From Erythrobacter sp. SCN 62-14 (GTDB taxonomy: Bacteria > Pseudomonadota > Alphaproteobacteria > Sphingomonadales > Sphingomonadaceae): a stretch of 42,175 nucleotides of DNA. The DNA lies in contig MEDW01000009.1 of the NCBI GenBank assembly GCA_001724215.1, positions 1 to 42,175 of the forward strand, given 5' to 3'. Below the pieces are notes generated by a model that saw only the letters and a list, made by a program, of their open reading frames with translations, was not told the DNA's origin and searched no databases. The position numbers and the translations under genes were made by a program. Positions 1 to 8,576 of the stretch are shown piece after piece (position 1 is the stretch's first letter; every line of letters starts with the position of its first letter).

Positions 1-261
1 TACACCCTTTTCTCAGCCGAAAATCACCCTGCAAAATATCAATCACTTACGCGATTTGAACCACCTTTGTTCCGAAGCAACTGTTCAACTTGGGCTTGAG
101 TATCAGCGACGATCAAGCGCCGTTAAGCTGGCTTGGAAGCAATGAGCGGGTCTTTCGCGAGAATTGCGACAGGACAGACAGGACCGGCGCAATCGGGTAT
201 CTGCCTGTATTCTCGGTGCCTCGGTAAAAGTCCCTATCAGCCATTTCCCGAATGCCCCGCG
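1..261. other. Intergenic stretch, no gene recognised
   Basis: This stretch lies downstream of the mutT stop codon, between mutT and the window edge. I see no ORF with a recognisable product, no convincing hairpin followed by a T tract and no repeat that recurs in the window. An open frame on the plus strand runs from here through mutT, but it reads like an antisense shadow, rich in Arg, Pro and His. The 3' end of a gene outside the window could lie nearby, but nothing shows it. Confidence 0.5.
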
Positions 262-705
262 CTAGCCGAACAGTGCGGTGGCCAATTCGCGATCCAGCGG
301 CGGCATCGGCAACTGCAACACTTGCGAAGGCGCAAACCAGTCCACCGCTCCACCTTCAAGCGCCTGCGGCTCACCGCTCCATGCGCGCAAGGCGTAAAGC
401 AACAAGACAATCGGCAAGCGCCCTTCACGCGCCATGTCCTGCGCAAAGCCGGCTGGGACAAGGCCCGCAGGATCAGCTTGAATCCCGAGCTCCTCCCGCA
501 ACTCACGGACAAGAGATTGCATAGGCATTTCAGAAGCTTCGACCTTGCCTCCGGGAAACTCCCAGAGCCCTGCATACATCTTTCCGCAAGGACGCTGGTG
601 CATCAGCACCAGGCCTTCTGCGTTGATCATTGCCCCGGCCACTACCAGCATCCACGTAGATGCAGCGTCGGAATTTTTTTCACCCGCAAGAGGCTTCTCA
701 ACCAT
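262..705 (-). CDS. mutT: 8-oxo-dGTP diphosphatase, MutT/Nudix family
   Basis: A 147-aa Nudix hydrolase of the MutT type, which sanitises the nucleotide pool by hydrolysing oxidised dGTP to the monophosphate. The Nudix box is complete at residues 53-75 and fits GX5EX7REUXEEXGU exactly: it opens with GGKVEASE and closes with RELREELGI. The Trp-Glu-Phe-Pro-Gly lead-in is also typical of MutT. The ATG at 705 is preceded by AGAGGA at a workable distance. The C-terminal part carries the expected Trp-Phe-Ala-Pro segment. The gene is divergent from the Flp pilin gene downstream of 763. Length is normal for the family. Substrate assignment within the Nudix family is by overall resemblance, since the box alone does not fix specificity. 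Confidence 0.85.
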   Translation of the reverse strand: MVEKPLAGEKNSDAASTWMLVVAGAMINAEGLVLMHQRPCGKMYAGLWEFPGGKVEASEMPMQSLVRELREELGIQADPAGLVPAGFAQDMAREGRLPIVLLLYALRAWSGEPQALEGGAVDWFAPSQVLQLPMPPLDRELATALFG

Positions 706-762
706 TTCTTAATCCTCTGAGCCGATTTTTGGCGTGTCAGGGGCATATCCATAGGTGCAGCA

Positions 763-948
763 ATGAACTGGAGGCAGATGATCCAGCAAATCCGGTTCGA
801 CCTCACAGGGGCGACCACCGTTGAATATGGGCTGATCCTTGCAATGATTTCATTGGCAATGATTGGGGCATTCCAAAATTTTGCTGATTCTTTCCAATCC
901 CTATGGACGGCAACAACTGAACTTGTCGTCTCTTTGTTGGAGGGATGA
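763..948 (+). CDS. Flp family type IVb pilin
   Basis: A 61-aa small pilin. The short basic leader ends in Gly16, followed by ATTVEYGL, which puts the conserved Glu at +5 and Tyr at +6 as in Flp prepilins cleaved by a TadV/CpaA-type peptidase. A hydrophobic segment of about 20 residues follows and would anchor the subunit and form the pilus core. ATG 763 is chosen because AGGTG lies just upstream; an ATG five codons later follows GGAGG too closely. A second, better-conserved Flp pilin lies 114 nt downstream. This copy is divergent after the hydrophobic segment, so it may be a minor pilin. No tad/cpa assembly genes occur in the window. Confidence 0.82.
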   Translation: MNWRQMIQQIRFDLTGATTVEYGLILAMISLAMIGAFQNFADSFQSLWTATTELVVSLLEG

Positions 949-1062
949 AACAAATTTATAGGGCCCTTAAGAAATTATCAAGAAATCAGGGTTAGGTAGA
1001 AATCACTTGTTCGAGACATCGGATAAGCAAGGGTATTGAAGACCACAACCAGGAGACCAAAT

Positions 1063-1248
1063 ATGAATTTCATCAACAAGCTCGTGCGCAACGAAGAAGG
1101 CGCGACCGCCATCGAATACGGCCTGATCGCTGCTCTGATCGCTGTTGCGGCCATCACCGGCATGAGCGCGCTGGGCGACAGCCTTGAAACAACCTTCACA
1201 GACATCGGCACCAAGGTCGAATCGAACAACGGCAACCTCTCCGGTTAA
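1063..1248 (+). CDS. Flp family type IVb pilin (major type)
   Basis: A 61-aa Flp pilin. The leader ends at Gly13, then ATAIEYGLIAAL: Glu is at +5 of the mature protein and a long Ala/Ile-rich hydrophobic helix follows, the standard Flp/PilA layout. An in-frame TTG at 1036 would add nine residues, but ATG 1063 has AGGAG seven bases upstream and is clearly better. It follows another Flp pilin gene and ends at a strong intrinsic terminator (1276-1306), so the pilins probably form their own transcription unit. Flp pili usually serve adhesion and biofilm formation. The assembly machinery must be encoded elsewhere. Confidence 0.9.
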   Translation: MNFINKLVRNEEGATAIEYGLIAALIAVAAITGMSALGDSLETTFTDIGTKVESNNGNLSG

Positions 1249-1275
1249 TAGTCTGCATAGGGCAGATGCAAATGG

Positions 1276-1306
1276 GGCGGCGAGGAGCAATCCTCGCCGC
1301 CTTTTT
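1276..1306 (+). terminator. Rho-independent terminator of the pilin unit
   Basis: A perfect 11-bp stem (GGCGGCGAGGA with TCCTCGCCGCC) closes on a GCAA tetraloop and is followed directly by TTTTT and C. It starts 27 nt after the stop codon of the second pilin gene. The T tract is only on the plus-strand side, so it terminates the pilins rather than the convergent M48 gene. Confidence 0.93.
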
Positions 1307-1332
1307 CGTTGCGAATCCGCACACCTGAACGC

Positions 1333-2811
1333 TTAGGAGCGCCCACGCACCACAATCTTGACCCGCTGGCCGGGCGTCACTTCCTCGTTCGCACCAAGCG
1401 CATTGAGCACCCGGAAGCGCTCTACCTGAGCAGTGGTGTAATCCATCCGCCGGGCAAGGCTTGCCACATTGTCGCCGCGAGCAACCGTCACGACCTGAAT
1501 GCGCCGCGGCACCACGGCAGAGGCTTCGGCCTGCGTGATCCGCCGCATCGAATTGAACATCGGGTTGAACACCGCAGAACGCCCCGCAGGCGTGATCGCG
1601 GCAAAGTGATAGGCCCTGTCGCGCGCAAATTCATAAGCGACAACTGTCACATCGACCTGGCCATTGTTGTTGTTCACCCGCGCAGTGCCGATCGCAGCAA
1701 CCAATCCGTTGATCGTCGTGCGCTGCATATTGCTGGGTGCAAGATTGCTGTTCTGGCCGCCTAGCGCGGCAAATACCGAGCGCACATAGGCATCCAGATT
1801 GCCATTATAGGCCGCCATCGAAAGCTGCGCCTGACCGCCCTGCCCATTGATGCTGACCGCGCGCGTGCTGTTGACCATGGTGAACCCCTGCGGCGCGGTA
1901 AAGGACAGCATCAGTTCGGGATGCAAGAACCGGCTGCCCTCTATCACCCCTTGGGCAGGGTCATCGCCGTAAAGCAGCCCGTCAATGCGGGTAAGGAACG
2001 TATCGCGATTGAGCGCATTGCCGGTGAAGCCTTGCGCTTTGGCAGCAGCGGTGCGCACCCGGCTGGCCGGATCAGGATGGGTTGAAGCCCACTCCGGAAC
2101 GCTCGCATTGCGGCCCGCAATCCGGGCATCAAGCGCATTTTGCGCCGCAAGACTGCCCAGCACCGTGCTCATCGCGCGCGGATCGTAACCCGCCCGGCTG
2201 AGATAGAGTATGCCGAGATCATCGGCCTCGAGTTCTTGCTGACGCGAAAACCGCAAGGTCAACATTTGCGAGCCTTGCAGGAAAGTGCGTGACAGCAAAT
2301 CCCCAGCTCCCGAATTGCCCAGCAGAACCGATGATCCAATTGCCCCCAACACGCCGAGGATCGAATTGCGCTGCGCGGTTTGTTGGCGGCGCTGCGAATG
2401 GCGGGCGGCGACGTGGCCGACTTCGTGCCCCATCACGCCGGCCAGCTCCGCCTCGTTGTTCATCAAGGTGACCAGTTGGCGCGTGGTATAAACATAGCCC
2501 CCCGGCACCGCGAAAGCATTGTGCACCGGCGAATTCAGAAGCGTTACCGTAAAAGCGCTTTCTGCATTGCCGAGACCCGATTGCAGGGCGATTTTCTTGC
2601 CAACTTGTTCGATATATTGCGCATGAGGGCCCGACATTGCACCGCCGAATTCGGCGACGAATTGCGGGTGATATTGCGCGCCCATCTGGGCCTCTTGCTG
2701 GGTAATGGGCGATGATGCCGAAGGCACCTCACCGCCGCCCATGCAACCTGTCAGCGCCAAGGCCAGCGAGGCTGTTGCCGTTGCCAGCACAATCCGTTGG
2801 TTCAGGCTCAT
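1333..2811 (-). CDS. M48 family metalloprotease, lipoprotein, with C-terminal LysM-like segment
   Basis: A 492-aa zinc protease. The N-terminus is a lipoprotein signal peptide with lipobox LTGC, so the mature protein is probably attached to a membrane facing the periplasm. The M48 domain shows HEVGH near residues 129-133 and the third zinc ligand in QELEADDLG further on, as in the BepA/Oma1-like branch, which does envelope quality control. A middle domain follows. The last 50 residues (VARGDNVASLARRM through PGQRVKIV) resemble a LysM-type repeat. ATG 2811 is preferred: AGGAG lies eight bases upstream, and a GTG immediately before it (2814) is the alternative. It stands alone, convergent with the pilin genes. 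The substrate is not predictable from the sequence. Confidence 0.85.
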   Translation of the reverse strand: MSLNQRIVLATATASLALALTGCMGGGEVPSASSPITQQEAQMGAQYHPQFVAEFGGAMSGPHAQYIEQVGKKIALQSGLGNAESAFTVTLLNSPVHNAFAVPGGYVYTTRQLVTLMNNEAELAGVMGHEVGHVAARHSQRRQQTAQRNSILGVLGAIGSSVLLGNSGAGDLLSRTFLQGSQMLTLRFSRQQELEADDLGILYLSRAGYDPRAMSTVLGSLAAQNALDARIAGRNASVPEWASTHPDPASRVRTAAAKAQGFTGNALNRDTFLTRIDGLLYGDDPAQGVIEGSRFLHPELMLSFTAPQGFTMVNSTRAVSINGQGGQAQLSMAAYNGNLDAYVRSVFAALGGQNSNLAPSNMQRTTINGLVAAIGTARVNNNNGQVDVTVVAYEFARDRAYHFAAITPAGRSAVFNPMFNSMRRITQAEASAVVPRRIQVVTVARGDNVASLARRMDYTTAQVERFRVLNALGANEEVTPGQRVKIVVRGRS

Positions 2812-2942
2812 CACCCCGTCTCCTACCCTTTCCCACGAGCGATGACGCCATAGCGCCGCCGCCTGTTTGCGCCGTCTGACTATCGCCTTTCACAGGCCAA
2901 GGGCAAGGTTTACGAGGATAAAAGCAGCTGAGTGGTGGCTGA

Positions 2943-3887
2943 TCAGCCGCCGATTGCGAGAAAACGCTCCTCACGCGCCGCGATCAGCGCTTCGGTAGTG
3001 CGGCCAGCAAGCGCATCCAATTCCTCGGCAATCGCATCGCGCAGCATCCGCGCAGTGGCAGTCGGATTGCGATGCGCGCCGCCCACCGGCTCCTTGATAA
3101 TGCGATCAATAACACCAAGGCGCCTCAAGTCCTGAGCCGTCACTTTCATCGCTTGAGCAGCATCTGCGGCCTTGTCCGAAGTGCGCCACAAGATCGAAGC
3201 GCAGCCCTCCGGTGAAATGACCGAATAGACGGCGTGTTCAAGCATCAAGACGCGGTTTGCGCTCGCCAGTGCCACCGCGCCGCCCGAACCGCCTTCGCCC
3301 ACGATCACCGCCACCATCGGCACGCCAAGTCCAAGGCAGGCCTCGGTCGACCGGGCAATTGCCTCGGCCTGACCGCGTTCTTCGGCCTCAATCCCCGGGA
3401 AAGCACCCGAAGTGTCCACCAATGTCACCACCGGCAGGCCAAAGCGGCTGGCCAGTTCCATCAGGCGGATCGCCTTGCGGTAGCCTTCGGGTTTGCCCAT
3501 GCCGAAATTGTGCCGGATGCGGGTTTGCGTATCGTGGCCCTTTTCGTGGCCGATCAACATAACGCGCCTTCCGTCCATGCGGGCGAAACCGCCCATGATG
3601 GCTTCGTCATCCCCGAACAGGCGATCTCCGCCCAGAGGAATAAACTCCTCGAAGGCGTGCGCGACATAATCGCGAAAATGCGGGCGCAGCGGGTGACGCG
3701 CAACCTGCGTCTTCTGCCACGGTGTGAGCGAGGCATAGGTGCTGGCGAGCAGATCGTTGCTCTTGGCTTCGAGCCGGGCGATCTCGTTGGCGACATCGAC
3801 ATCGTGCAGCGCGTTGACACCGCGCAACTGGCTGATGCGCTCATCAAGCTGCGCGACCGGCTTTTCGAATTCGAGGTATGAAATCAT
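2943..3887 (-). CDS. accA: Acetyl-CoA carboxylase carboxyltransferase subunit alpha
   Basis: 314 aa, the normal length for AccA. With AccD it transfers the carboxyl group from biotin-BCCP to acetyl-CoA, giving malonyl-CoA for fatty-acid synthesis in the cytoplasm. The N-terminal helical part (YLEFEKPVAQLDERI) and the crotonase-like core with DTSGAFPGIEAEERGQ and GEGGSGGAVALA are typical. The frame stays open 79 codons upstream into xerD, but ATG 3887, ten bases after the xerD TAG, gives the canonical AccA N-terminus. There is only a weak Shine-Dalgarno, so translation is probably coupled to xerD. It is the last gene of a four-gene minus-strand run. Confidence 0.95.
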   Translation of the reverse strand: MISYLEFEKPVAQLDERISQLRGVNALHDVDVANEIARLEAKSNDLLASTYASLTPWQKTQVARHPLRPHFRDYVAHAFEEFIPLGGDRLFGDDEAIMGGFARMDGRRVMLIGHEKGHDTQTRIRHNFGMGKPEGYRKAIRLMELASRFGLPVVTLVDTSGAFPGIEAEERGQAEAIARSTEACLGLGVPMVAVIVGEGGSGGAVALASANRVLMLEHAVYSVISPEGCASILWRTSDKAADAAQAMKVTAQDLRRLGVIDRIIKEPVGGAHRNPTATARMLRDAIAEELDALAGRTTEALIAAREERFLAIGG

Positions 3888-3897
3888 GGGTTCTGCG

Positions 3898-4788
3898 CTA
3901 GTCCGATGTTGCGCGGCTGGCAAGCGGGTGGCGTTGATTGACGAGCGCAACCAGCCTTGCGGCATCAACGTGCGTGTATATCTGCGTGGTCGAAATATCG
4001 GCGTGGCCGAGCAGGGTTTGCAGCACGCGCAGATCCGCCCCGCCTTCGAGCAGGTGGGTGGCAAAGGCATGGCGCAAAACGTGCGGGCTGATGCGGGCAG
4101 GATCGAGCCCGGCACGGCAGGCAAGCGCTTTTACCTGCTGGAACAGGCTGACGCGGGTGACGTGCCCTGCCCTCCCCCGGGAAGGGAACAGAAAGCGGGA
4201 GGGCGGCTCAGCCGGACGCAAAGCGAGCCAGGCCTGCAGTGCTGCCAGCGCGCGTTCGCCGACAGGAACCATGCGCGCCTGCCCCCCCTTGCCCATCACA
4301 GTGAGGAACGGCGCATCGCGCGGCACCGCATTCAAGGGCAGCGCCACCAGCTCGCTGGCGCGCAGGCCGGAGCCATAAAGCAATTCAAGCAGCGCCAGCA
4401 GCCGCACGCCTTGAATCGTGCCACTGGTTGCTTCCAGTTCCGCGCGGTCAAACAGCGCCGCAATATCCTGATGGCTGAGCACCTTGGGAAGCGGGCGGCG
4501 CGCGCGCGGGCTTGGCAGGGCACCGGAGGGATCATCACCTCGCCAGCCCTCATCAAGAGCAAAACCGAAAAATTGCCTGAGCGCCGACGTCTTGCGCGCG
4601 ACACTGGCAGGCGCAAGGCTCGCCCATTCACCGGCCAGGCGTGCCACGTCCTCGCGGGTGGCAGCGGCAAGATCCCCAATCAGTTCTTCCGCGCCTGTCA
4701 GATCGCGCCGATAGGCCGCCAGTGTGTTGATCGCAGCGCCCCGTTCGGTGGCGAGCATTTCGAGAAACGCTGTGGTTGCCGCGCTCAT
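3898..4788 (-). CDS. xerD: Tyrosine recombinase XerD
   Basis: 296 aa. The N-terminal SAM-like core-binding domain covers about residues 1-90 and the catalytic domain the rest. Visible catalytic elements are Arg in YGSGLRASELVAL, His and Arg in SPHVLRHAFATHL, His in LLGHADISTTQ and the nucleophile Tyr in QIYTHV. With XerC it resolves chromosome dimers at dif near the division septum. The start overlaps the stop of the 628-aa gene by four bases (ATGA), and accA follows ten bases later. Assignment as XerD rather than XerC rests on overall resemblance and on the xerD-accA neighbourhood, which I recall from other Alphaproteobacteria. Confidence 0.9.
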   Translation of the reverse strand: MSAATTAFLEMLATERGAAINTLAAYRRDLTGAEELIGDLAAATREDVARLAGEWASLAPASVARKTSALRQFFGFALDEGWRGDDPSGALPSPRARRPLPKVLSHQDIAALFDRAELEATSGTIQGVRLLALLELLYGSGLRASELVALPLNAVPRDAPFLTVMGKGGQARMVPVGERALAALQAWLALRPAEPPSRFLFPSRGRAGHVTRVSLFQQVKALACRAGLDPARISPHVLRHAFATHLLEGGADLRVLQTLLGHADISTTQIYTHVDAARLVALVNQRHPLASRATSD

Positions 4789-6671
4789 GCGCTGCGCGCG
4801 ACTGCCTCTGCCGCGATCATCCGCGCTTCGGCCTCCAGCCCCACCCGGCGCAGCGCCGAAGTGATGTGATAGAGATGCAAGGGCGTCATCTGCTGCCAGC
4901 TGTCTCCCTGCATTCCGAGCCCGGCAAGAAGCACCACAAGAGCCGCGTTCTCAACCTCGGCTGCGCGGGTGATAAGCCGGCTCCAGCGGGTCTGGCGGGT
5001 GAGGCTCGCATCCAGCGAACCGCCAAACCGATCCAACCCGGCAAGCCCGGCAGCCAGCAAGGCCGCGCGGCGACCCGATGTGGCGCTGGCAAATTGATCG
5101 ACCGCGCCCTGCCCCACGCTTACCCGCTGCGGCTGCGCCAGCGCAATCAGCGCCCAGCCAAGGCTGCCTTCCTTAACCAGCGAGCGCCACGTTGCTGCGT
5201 CGCGATCAAGCCCGGCGGTGAGCATTGCGGCGATCAATTCGCCCGCATCCTCCGCATAATCGGCACTCGCAGGGATGCGCGCAGCCGCATAGGCAGTGAG
5301 CACCCGCGCTCCGTAACCATCGGTAGTAGTTGCTGCACCGCCCACCTCCCACAAACGTTTCATCGCGGCAATGCGAGCGGCAGGATTGCTTGCGGTGTAA
5401 GCCTCACGAAGCTGCGCCGCCTGCGCGGCAAGCGGGCCTGCGGCAGCCGGATCAGCGTAAAGCTGGCTGTAAAGATCAACCAGCGCGCTGGCCGACAAGA
5501 TCCCCTCGCTCGCCGCGCGCGGGGCATAGCGCAGCCGTTCAGTGGGAGGCAGCATGGGCAACAAAGCCCCGGCACGGGCATAATATCCGCCGCCGCGTGT
5601 TTTCAAGGCTTCATCCACCAGCGCGCCCGGCAAAGGTTCACCCAGCGCGTGGGCAAGACCAAAGCGCCAGGCGTTCAAATCCTCCACGCCCTTCCATTCG
5701 ATCTCGACCGCGCGCTGACCGCGTCCGGCCGCCCCTGCAAAACGGCGCGCCAGCAGCACATCTATGCGCGGCGCAATCCCTTGACCAAGCGCGCGATCAA
5801 GCTGTGAGGCAGCCAGAGCGCTTTCCCCGGCATAGGCGTTGCAAATCGCCTGCAACATCTTCCATTCGGCATCCTCACGCGCGGATCCCTGCAAGCGCAC
5901 AGCGGGACAGGCTCCGGTGATATCGCCGGTTGCAAGATAAGCGGCGAGCGCCTCGCTGGTGAGCGCGCTCGACCAGTCATTGGTGTCGACATCCTGCACC
6001 AGCGCGCGGGTTATGGTGTATTCGCCGATCGCATTGAGCACGCCTGCACGCAACGCCGCAAACTCGGCAGGCTCCATTCCGTCAGGGGCCGCCATGCGGC
6101 TGGCCAATGCGCGGCGCAGCAGGATATGGCCCCAGCGCGAAACCAGCGGGCCTTTGGTTCCGGCAAGGGCGGCGCGCACCAGACTAACCGGCTGATTGGC
6201 AAGGGCAGCAGGCGGCAATCCGCCTTCGGCCACAGACAAGATACCCACTCTGGTCAGCGCGCGACGTGCGCCGGGCGGAATGTCGAACTTGGGCTTGAGC
6301 CCGAGCAATTCGTCGATCTCGTCGGTGGAAAGATTGTCCAGCTCTTCAAGGCTGGGAAGCCGCGCTAACACCTCGCGATCCAGCTTCGGCAAGGGGGGAA
6401 GATCAGCCGGCAGCGGGGCGGGCTGAACGCCGGGCAGCGGCGCACCCGGCTGCGGCGCTGGCGCTGCACCAGCGCCCGGTTGGGCTGGACGCGGGGTGGT
6501 GCCCGGCTGCGGGGTCGGGGTGGGGCTTGGCGTTACCACTGGATCATCAAAACCCGGTGGCAAGATCGATTGCGGCCCGCTTTGCGCCACGGCGAGGCTG
6601 GCCAGCACCGCCGCGCTCGCCGCGCCGCCAAGGCCTGCCAGGGCAATCTGACCAAAACGGCGCGCGCTCAT
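4785..6671 (-). CDS. Uncharacterised exported or anchored protein, Pro-rich N-terminal linker
   Basis: 628 aa, with no family that I can name. Residues 1-30 form a signal peptide or uncleaved anchor with ASLAVAQS at the possible cleavage site. Residues about 35-95 are a low-complexity Pro/Ala/Gly/Thr linker (for example TPSPTPTPQPGTTPRP). The remaining 500 residues are Ala/Leu-rich and helical, with repeated patterns such as LARRFAGAAGRGQRAVE that suggest a helical-repeat solenoid. It is coupled by 4-nt ATGA overlaps both to the 63-aa membrane protein upstream and to xerD downstream. The layout suggests an envelope protein with a periplasmic domain held away from the membrane by the linker. 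A link to division is only suggested by the xerD coupling. Confidence 0.75.
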   Translation of the reverse strand: MSARRFGQIALAGLGGAASAAVLASLAVAQSGPQSILPPGFDDPVVTPSPTPTPQPGTTPRPAQPGAGAAPAPQPGAPLPGVQPAPLPADLPPLPKLDREVLARLPSLEELDNLSTDEIDELLGLKPKFDIPPGARRALTRVGILSVAEGGLPPAALANQPVSLVRAALAGTKGPLVSRWGHILLRRALASRMAAPDGMEPAEFAALRAGVLNAIGEYTITRALVQDVDTNDWSSALTSEALAAYLATGDITGACPAVRLQGSAREDAEWKMLQAICNAYAGESALAASQLDRALGQGIAPRIDVLLARRFAGAAGRGQRAVEIEWKGVEDLNAWRFGLAHALGEPLPGALVDEALKTRGGGYYARAGALLPMLPPTERLRYAPRAASEGILSASALVDLYSQLYADPAAAGPLAAQAAQLREAYTASNPAARIAAMKRLWEVGGAATTTDGYGARVLTAYAAARIPASADYAEDAGELIAAMLTAGLDRDAATWRSLVKEGSLGWALIALAQPQRVSVGQGAVDQFASATSGRRAALLAAGLAGLDRFGGSLDASLTRQTRWSRLITRAAEVENAALVVLLAGLGMQGDSWQQMTPLHLYHITSALRRVGLEAEARMIAAEAVARSA

Positions 6672-6859
6672 GACAAACCATCCCGGCCGACAGTGGGCAA
6701 TTCAATCGCTTCGCTGATCGGACGCAAGGGACGCTCCCCGCCATCGATCCACGCGATCACGAGCCCTGCCACCGCAAGACCGAGCATCAGCGGCCACACA
6801 CGGCGCAGCAAAGCAGCGATGCTGGCAGAGCGGGACAGGGGAACACGCAGATCAGACAT
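6668..6859 (-). CDS. Small single-pass membrane protein
   Basis: 63 aa. A basic N-terminus (Arg5, Arg11, Arg19, Arg20) precedes one hydrophobic segment, about residues 22-41 (VWPLMLGLAVAGLVIAWI), followed by a polar tail. This predicts a cytoplasmic N-terminus and a periplasmic C-terminus. Its stop overlaps the start of the 628-aa protein (ATGA), so both are likely made together and may interact. It is first in the run that continues to xerD and accA. Only 38 nt separate its start from that of the divergent aroK, so the promoters must overlap. I recognise no family. Confidence 0.7.
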   Translation of the reverse strand: MSDLRVPLSRSASIAALLRRVWPLMLGLAVAGLVIAWIDGGERPLRPISEAIELPTVGRDGLS

Positions 6860-6897
6860 ATTGCGCGAGCCCTAGCCCATCTATAGGCCGTGCCGCA

Positions 6898-7464
6898 ATG
6901 ACCGCTAAGCCATCTTTGAACGATACCGAGCTTGCCGCCATCGCCGCGCGCATCACAAGGCCCGTGGTGCTGGTGGGGTTGATGGGCGTGGGCAAATCCA
7001 CTGTCGGACGCAGGCTGGCAGGCTTGTTGCAGCGCGGCTTTGTCGATGCCGACGAAGCGATTGCCGATGCTGCACAGCTTACCATTCCTGAAATCTTTGA
7101 ACAATTTGGCGAAGCCTATTTCCGAGACGGCGAACGCCGAGTGATCGCCCGCCTGATCGAGGAAGGTCACGGCGTCATCGCAACCGGCGGCGGAGCCTTT
7201 GTCGATCCGGTCACGCGGGCGCTGATTCTTGACCGTGCAATCGCAGTATGGATTGATTGCGACATTGCCACGCTGGTCCAACGCACGGCGCGGCGCGATA
7301 GCCGCCCCTTGCTCAAGAACGGCAACCCGCGCGAGATTCTTACCCGGCTGGCGGCAGAGCGCGCACCCTTCTATGGCGAAGCCCCGATCCGGGTGATGAG
7401 CGAAAATGGCCCGCATGATGTAACCGCGCGCCGCATTATCGAGGCGATTGATCAATGGCTGTGA
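6898..7464 (+). CDS. aroK: Shikimate kinase
   Basis: 188 aa. It phosphorylates shikimate at the 3-OH with ATP in the chorismate pathway. The P-loop GLMGVGKST is at about residues 27-35. Shikimate-binding elements follow: DADEAI, Arg in FRDGERRVI and the GGGAF loop. A lid Arg region lies around SRPLL. Length is normal with a short N-terminal extension. Its last ten bases overlap aroB, which carries out an earlier step of the same pathway, so the two are translated together. Confidence 0.95.
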   Translation: MTAKPSLNDTELAAIAARITRPVVLVGLMGVGKSTVGRRLAGLLQRGFVDADEAIADAAQLTIPEIFEQFGEAYFRDGERRVIARLIEEGHGVIATGGGAFVDPVTRALILDRAIAVWIDCDIATLVQRTARRDSRPLLKNGNPREILTRLAAERAPFYGEAPIRVMSENGPHDVTARRIIEAIDQWL

Positions 7465-8573
7465 TTCCGGTGGCGCTGGCAGGCCGCGCCTACGAGGTGG
7501 TGATCGAGGACGGCGTGCTGGCCCGCCTGCCCGAAGCCGCGGCACGCTTTCTGGCTCCCTATGCGGGGGCTCGCAAAGTGCCCTTCGTGGCCGACACCAC
7601 CACCCGCGCCCTGTTTGGCGCGGGGATTGATGAAAGCCTTGGCGCAGCAGGGCTCGCTGCCGAGTGGTTCGTGGTTGAACCCGGCGAGGATGCCAAGAGC
7701 TGGCGGGTTCTTGAGGCCCTCACCGACTGGCTGCTGGCGCTTAGCGTGACGCGGCGCGATCATGTCTTTGCATTGGGCGGCGGCGTGGTGGGCGATCTGG
7801 TCGGCTTTGCCTGTGCGATCACGAAGCGCGGCTGCGGCTTTGTGCAGATCCCCACCACCTTGCTCGCGCAGGTGGACAGCTCTGTCGGTGGCAAGACCGC
7901 GATCAACACCGCGGCCGGCAAGAATCTGATCGGCGCCTTTCATCAGCCGAGCCTCGTGCTCATCGATCCGCTGGTGCTCGCCACATTGCCGCCGCGCGAA
8001 ATGCGCGCAGGCTATGCCGAAGTGCTCAAATATGGCCTGCTCGGCAATCCTGCCTTTTTCGCATGGCTGGAAGAAAACGGCCCGCAGGTGGTGTCGCGCG
8101 AACCCGCAGCGCTCGAACACGCGATCGCCACCAGCATCGCGATGAAAGCCGAAATCGTCGCCGCTGACGAGCGCGAAACACTCGATCGGCGCGCGCTGCT
8201 TAATCTCGGTCACACTTTCGGTCATGCGCTTGAGGCCGAAACCGGCTTTTCCGATCGCCTGCTTCACGGCGAGGCGGTGGCACTCGGCATGGTGCTGGCA
8301 GCCAAATATTCCGCGCGGCGCGGCGAGATTACGCCTGCCGATGCGAGCCGCGCTGAAGCAGCGATTGCAGCGGCAGGTCTGCCCGCGCGGCTTTCCGCGC
8401 TGGGCCTTGCCTGCGATGGAGCGGCGCTGGTCGAACACATGCGCCACGACAAGAAAGCAGAGGGCACGACGCTGCCCTTCCTCCTGCTGCGCGCGCTGGG
8501 CGAAGCTTACGTGGCGCGCGATGTTATGCTGGACGATGTCGCCGCATTCATGGATGAGGAATTAAGGGGATAA
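7455..8573 (+). CDS. aroB: 3-dehydroquinate synthase
   Basis: 372 aa. It converts DAHP to 3-dehydroquinate using NAD and a divalent metal. Family signatures are GGGVVGDLVGFAC, PTTLLAQVDSSVGGKTAIN (NAD and substrate binding), AGYAEVLKYGLL, and the metal ligands in LNLGHTFGHALE and LLHGEAVALGM. The ATG lies inside the end of aroK (overlap 7455-7464). It is complete and of normal length. The next gene, a cyclase-family hydrolase, begins three bases after the stop. Confidence 0.96.
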   Translation: MAVIPVALAGRAYEVVIEDGVLARLPEAAARFLAPYAGARKVPFVADTTTRALFGAGIDESLGAAGLAAEWFVVEPGEDAKSWRVLEALTDWLLALSVTRRDHVFALGGGVVGDLVGFACAITKRGCGFVQIPTTLLAQVDSSVGGKTAINTAAGKNLIGAFHQPSLVLIDPLVLATLPPREMRAGYAEVLKYGLLGNPAFFAWLEENGPQVVSREPAALEHAIATSIAMKAEIVAADERETLDRRALLNLGHTFGHALEAETGFSDRLLHGEAVALGMVLAAKYSARRGEITPADASRAEAAIAAAGLPARLSALGLACDGAALVEHMRHDKKAEGTTLPFLLLRALGEAYVARDVMLDDVAAFMDEELRG

Positions 8574-8576
8574 GCC

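Noticed and set aside
2937..2948. GGCTGATCAGCC palindrome at the accA stop as a terminator
   Set aside because: The stem is only a short self-complementary sequence, and the following T-rich bases on the minus strand are too far away and broken.
3888..4124. N-terminal extension of AccA by 79 codons
   Set aside because: It is xerD sequence read in another frame; ATG 3887 gives the canonical protein.
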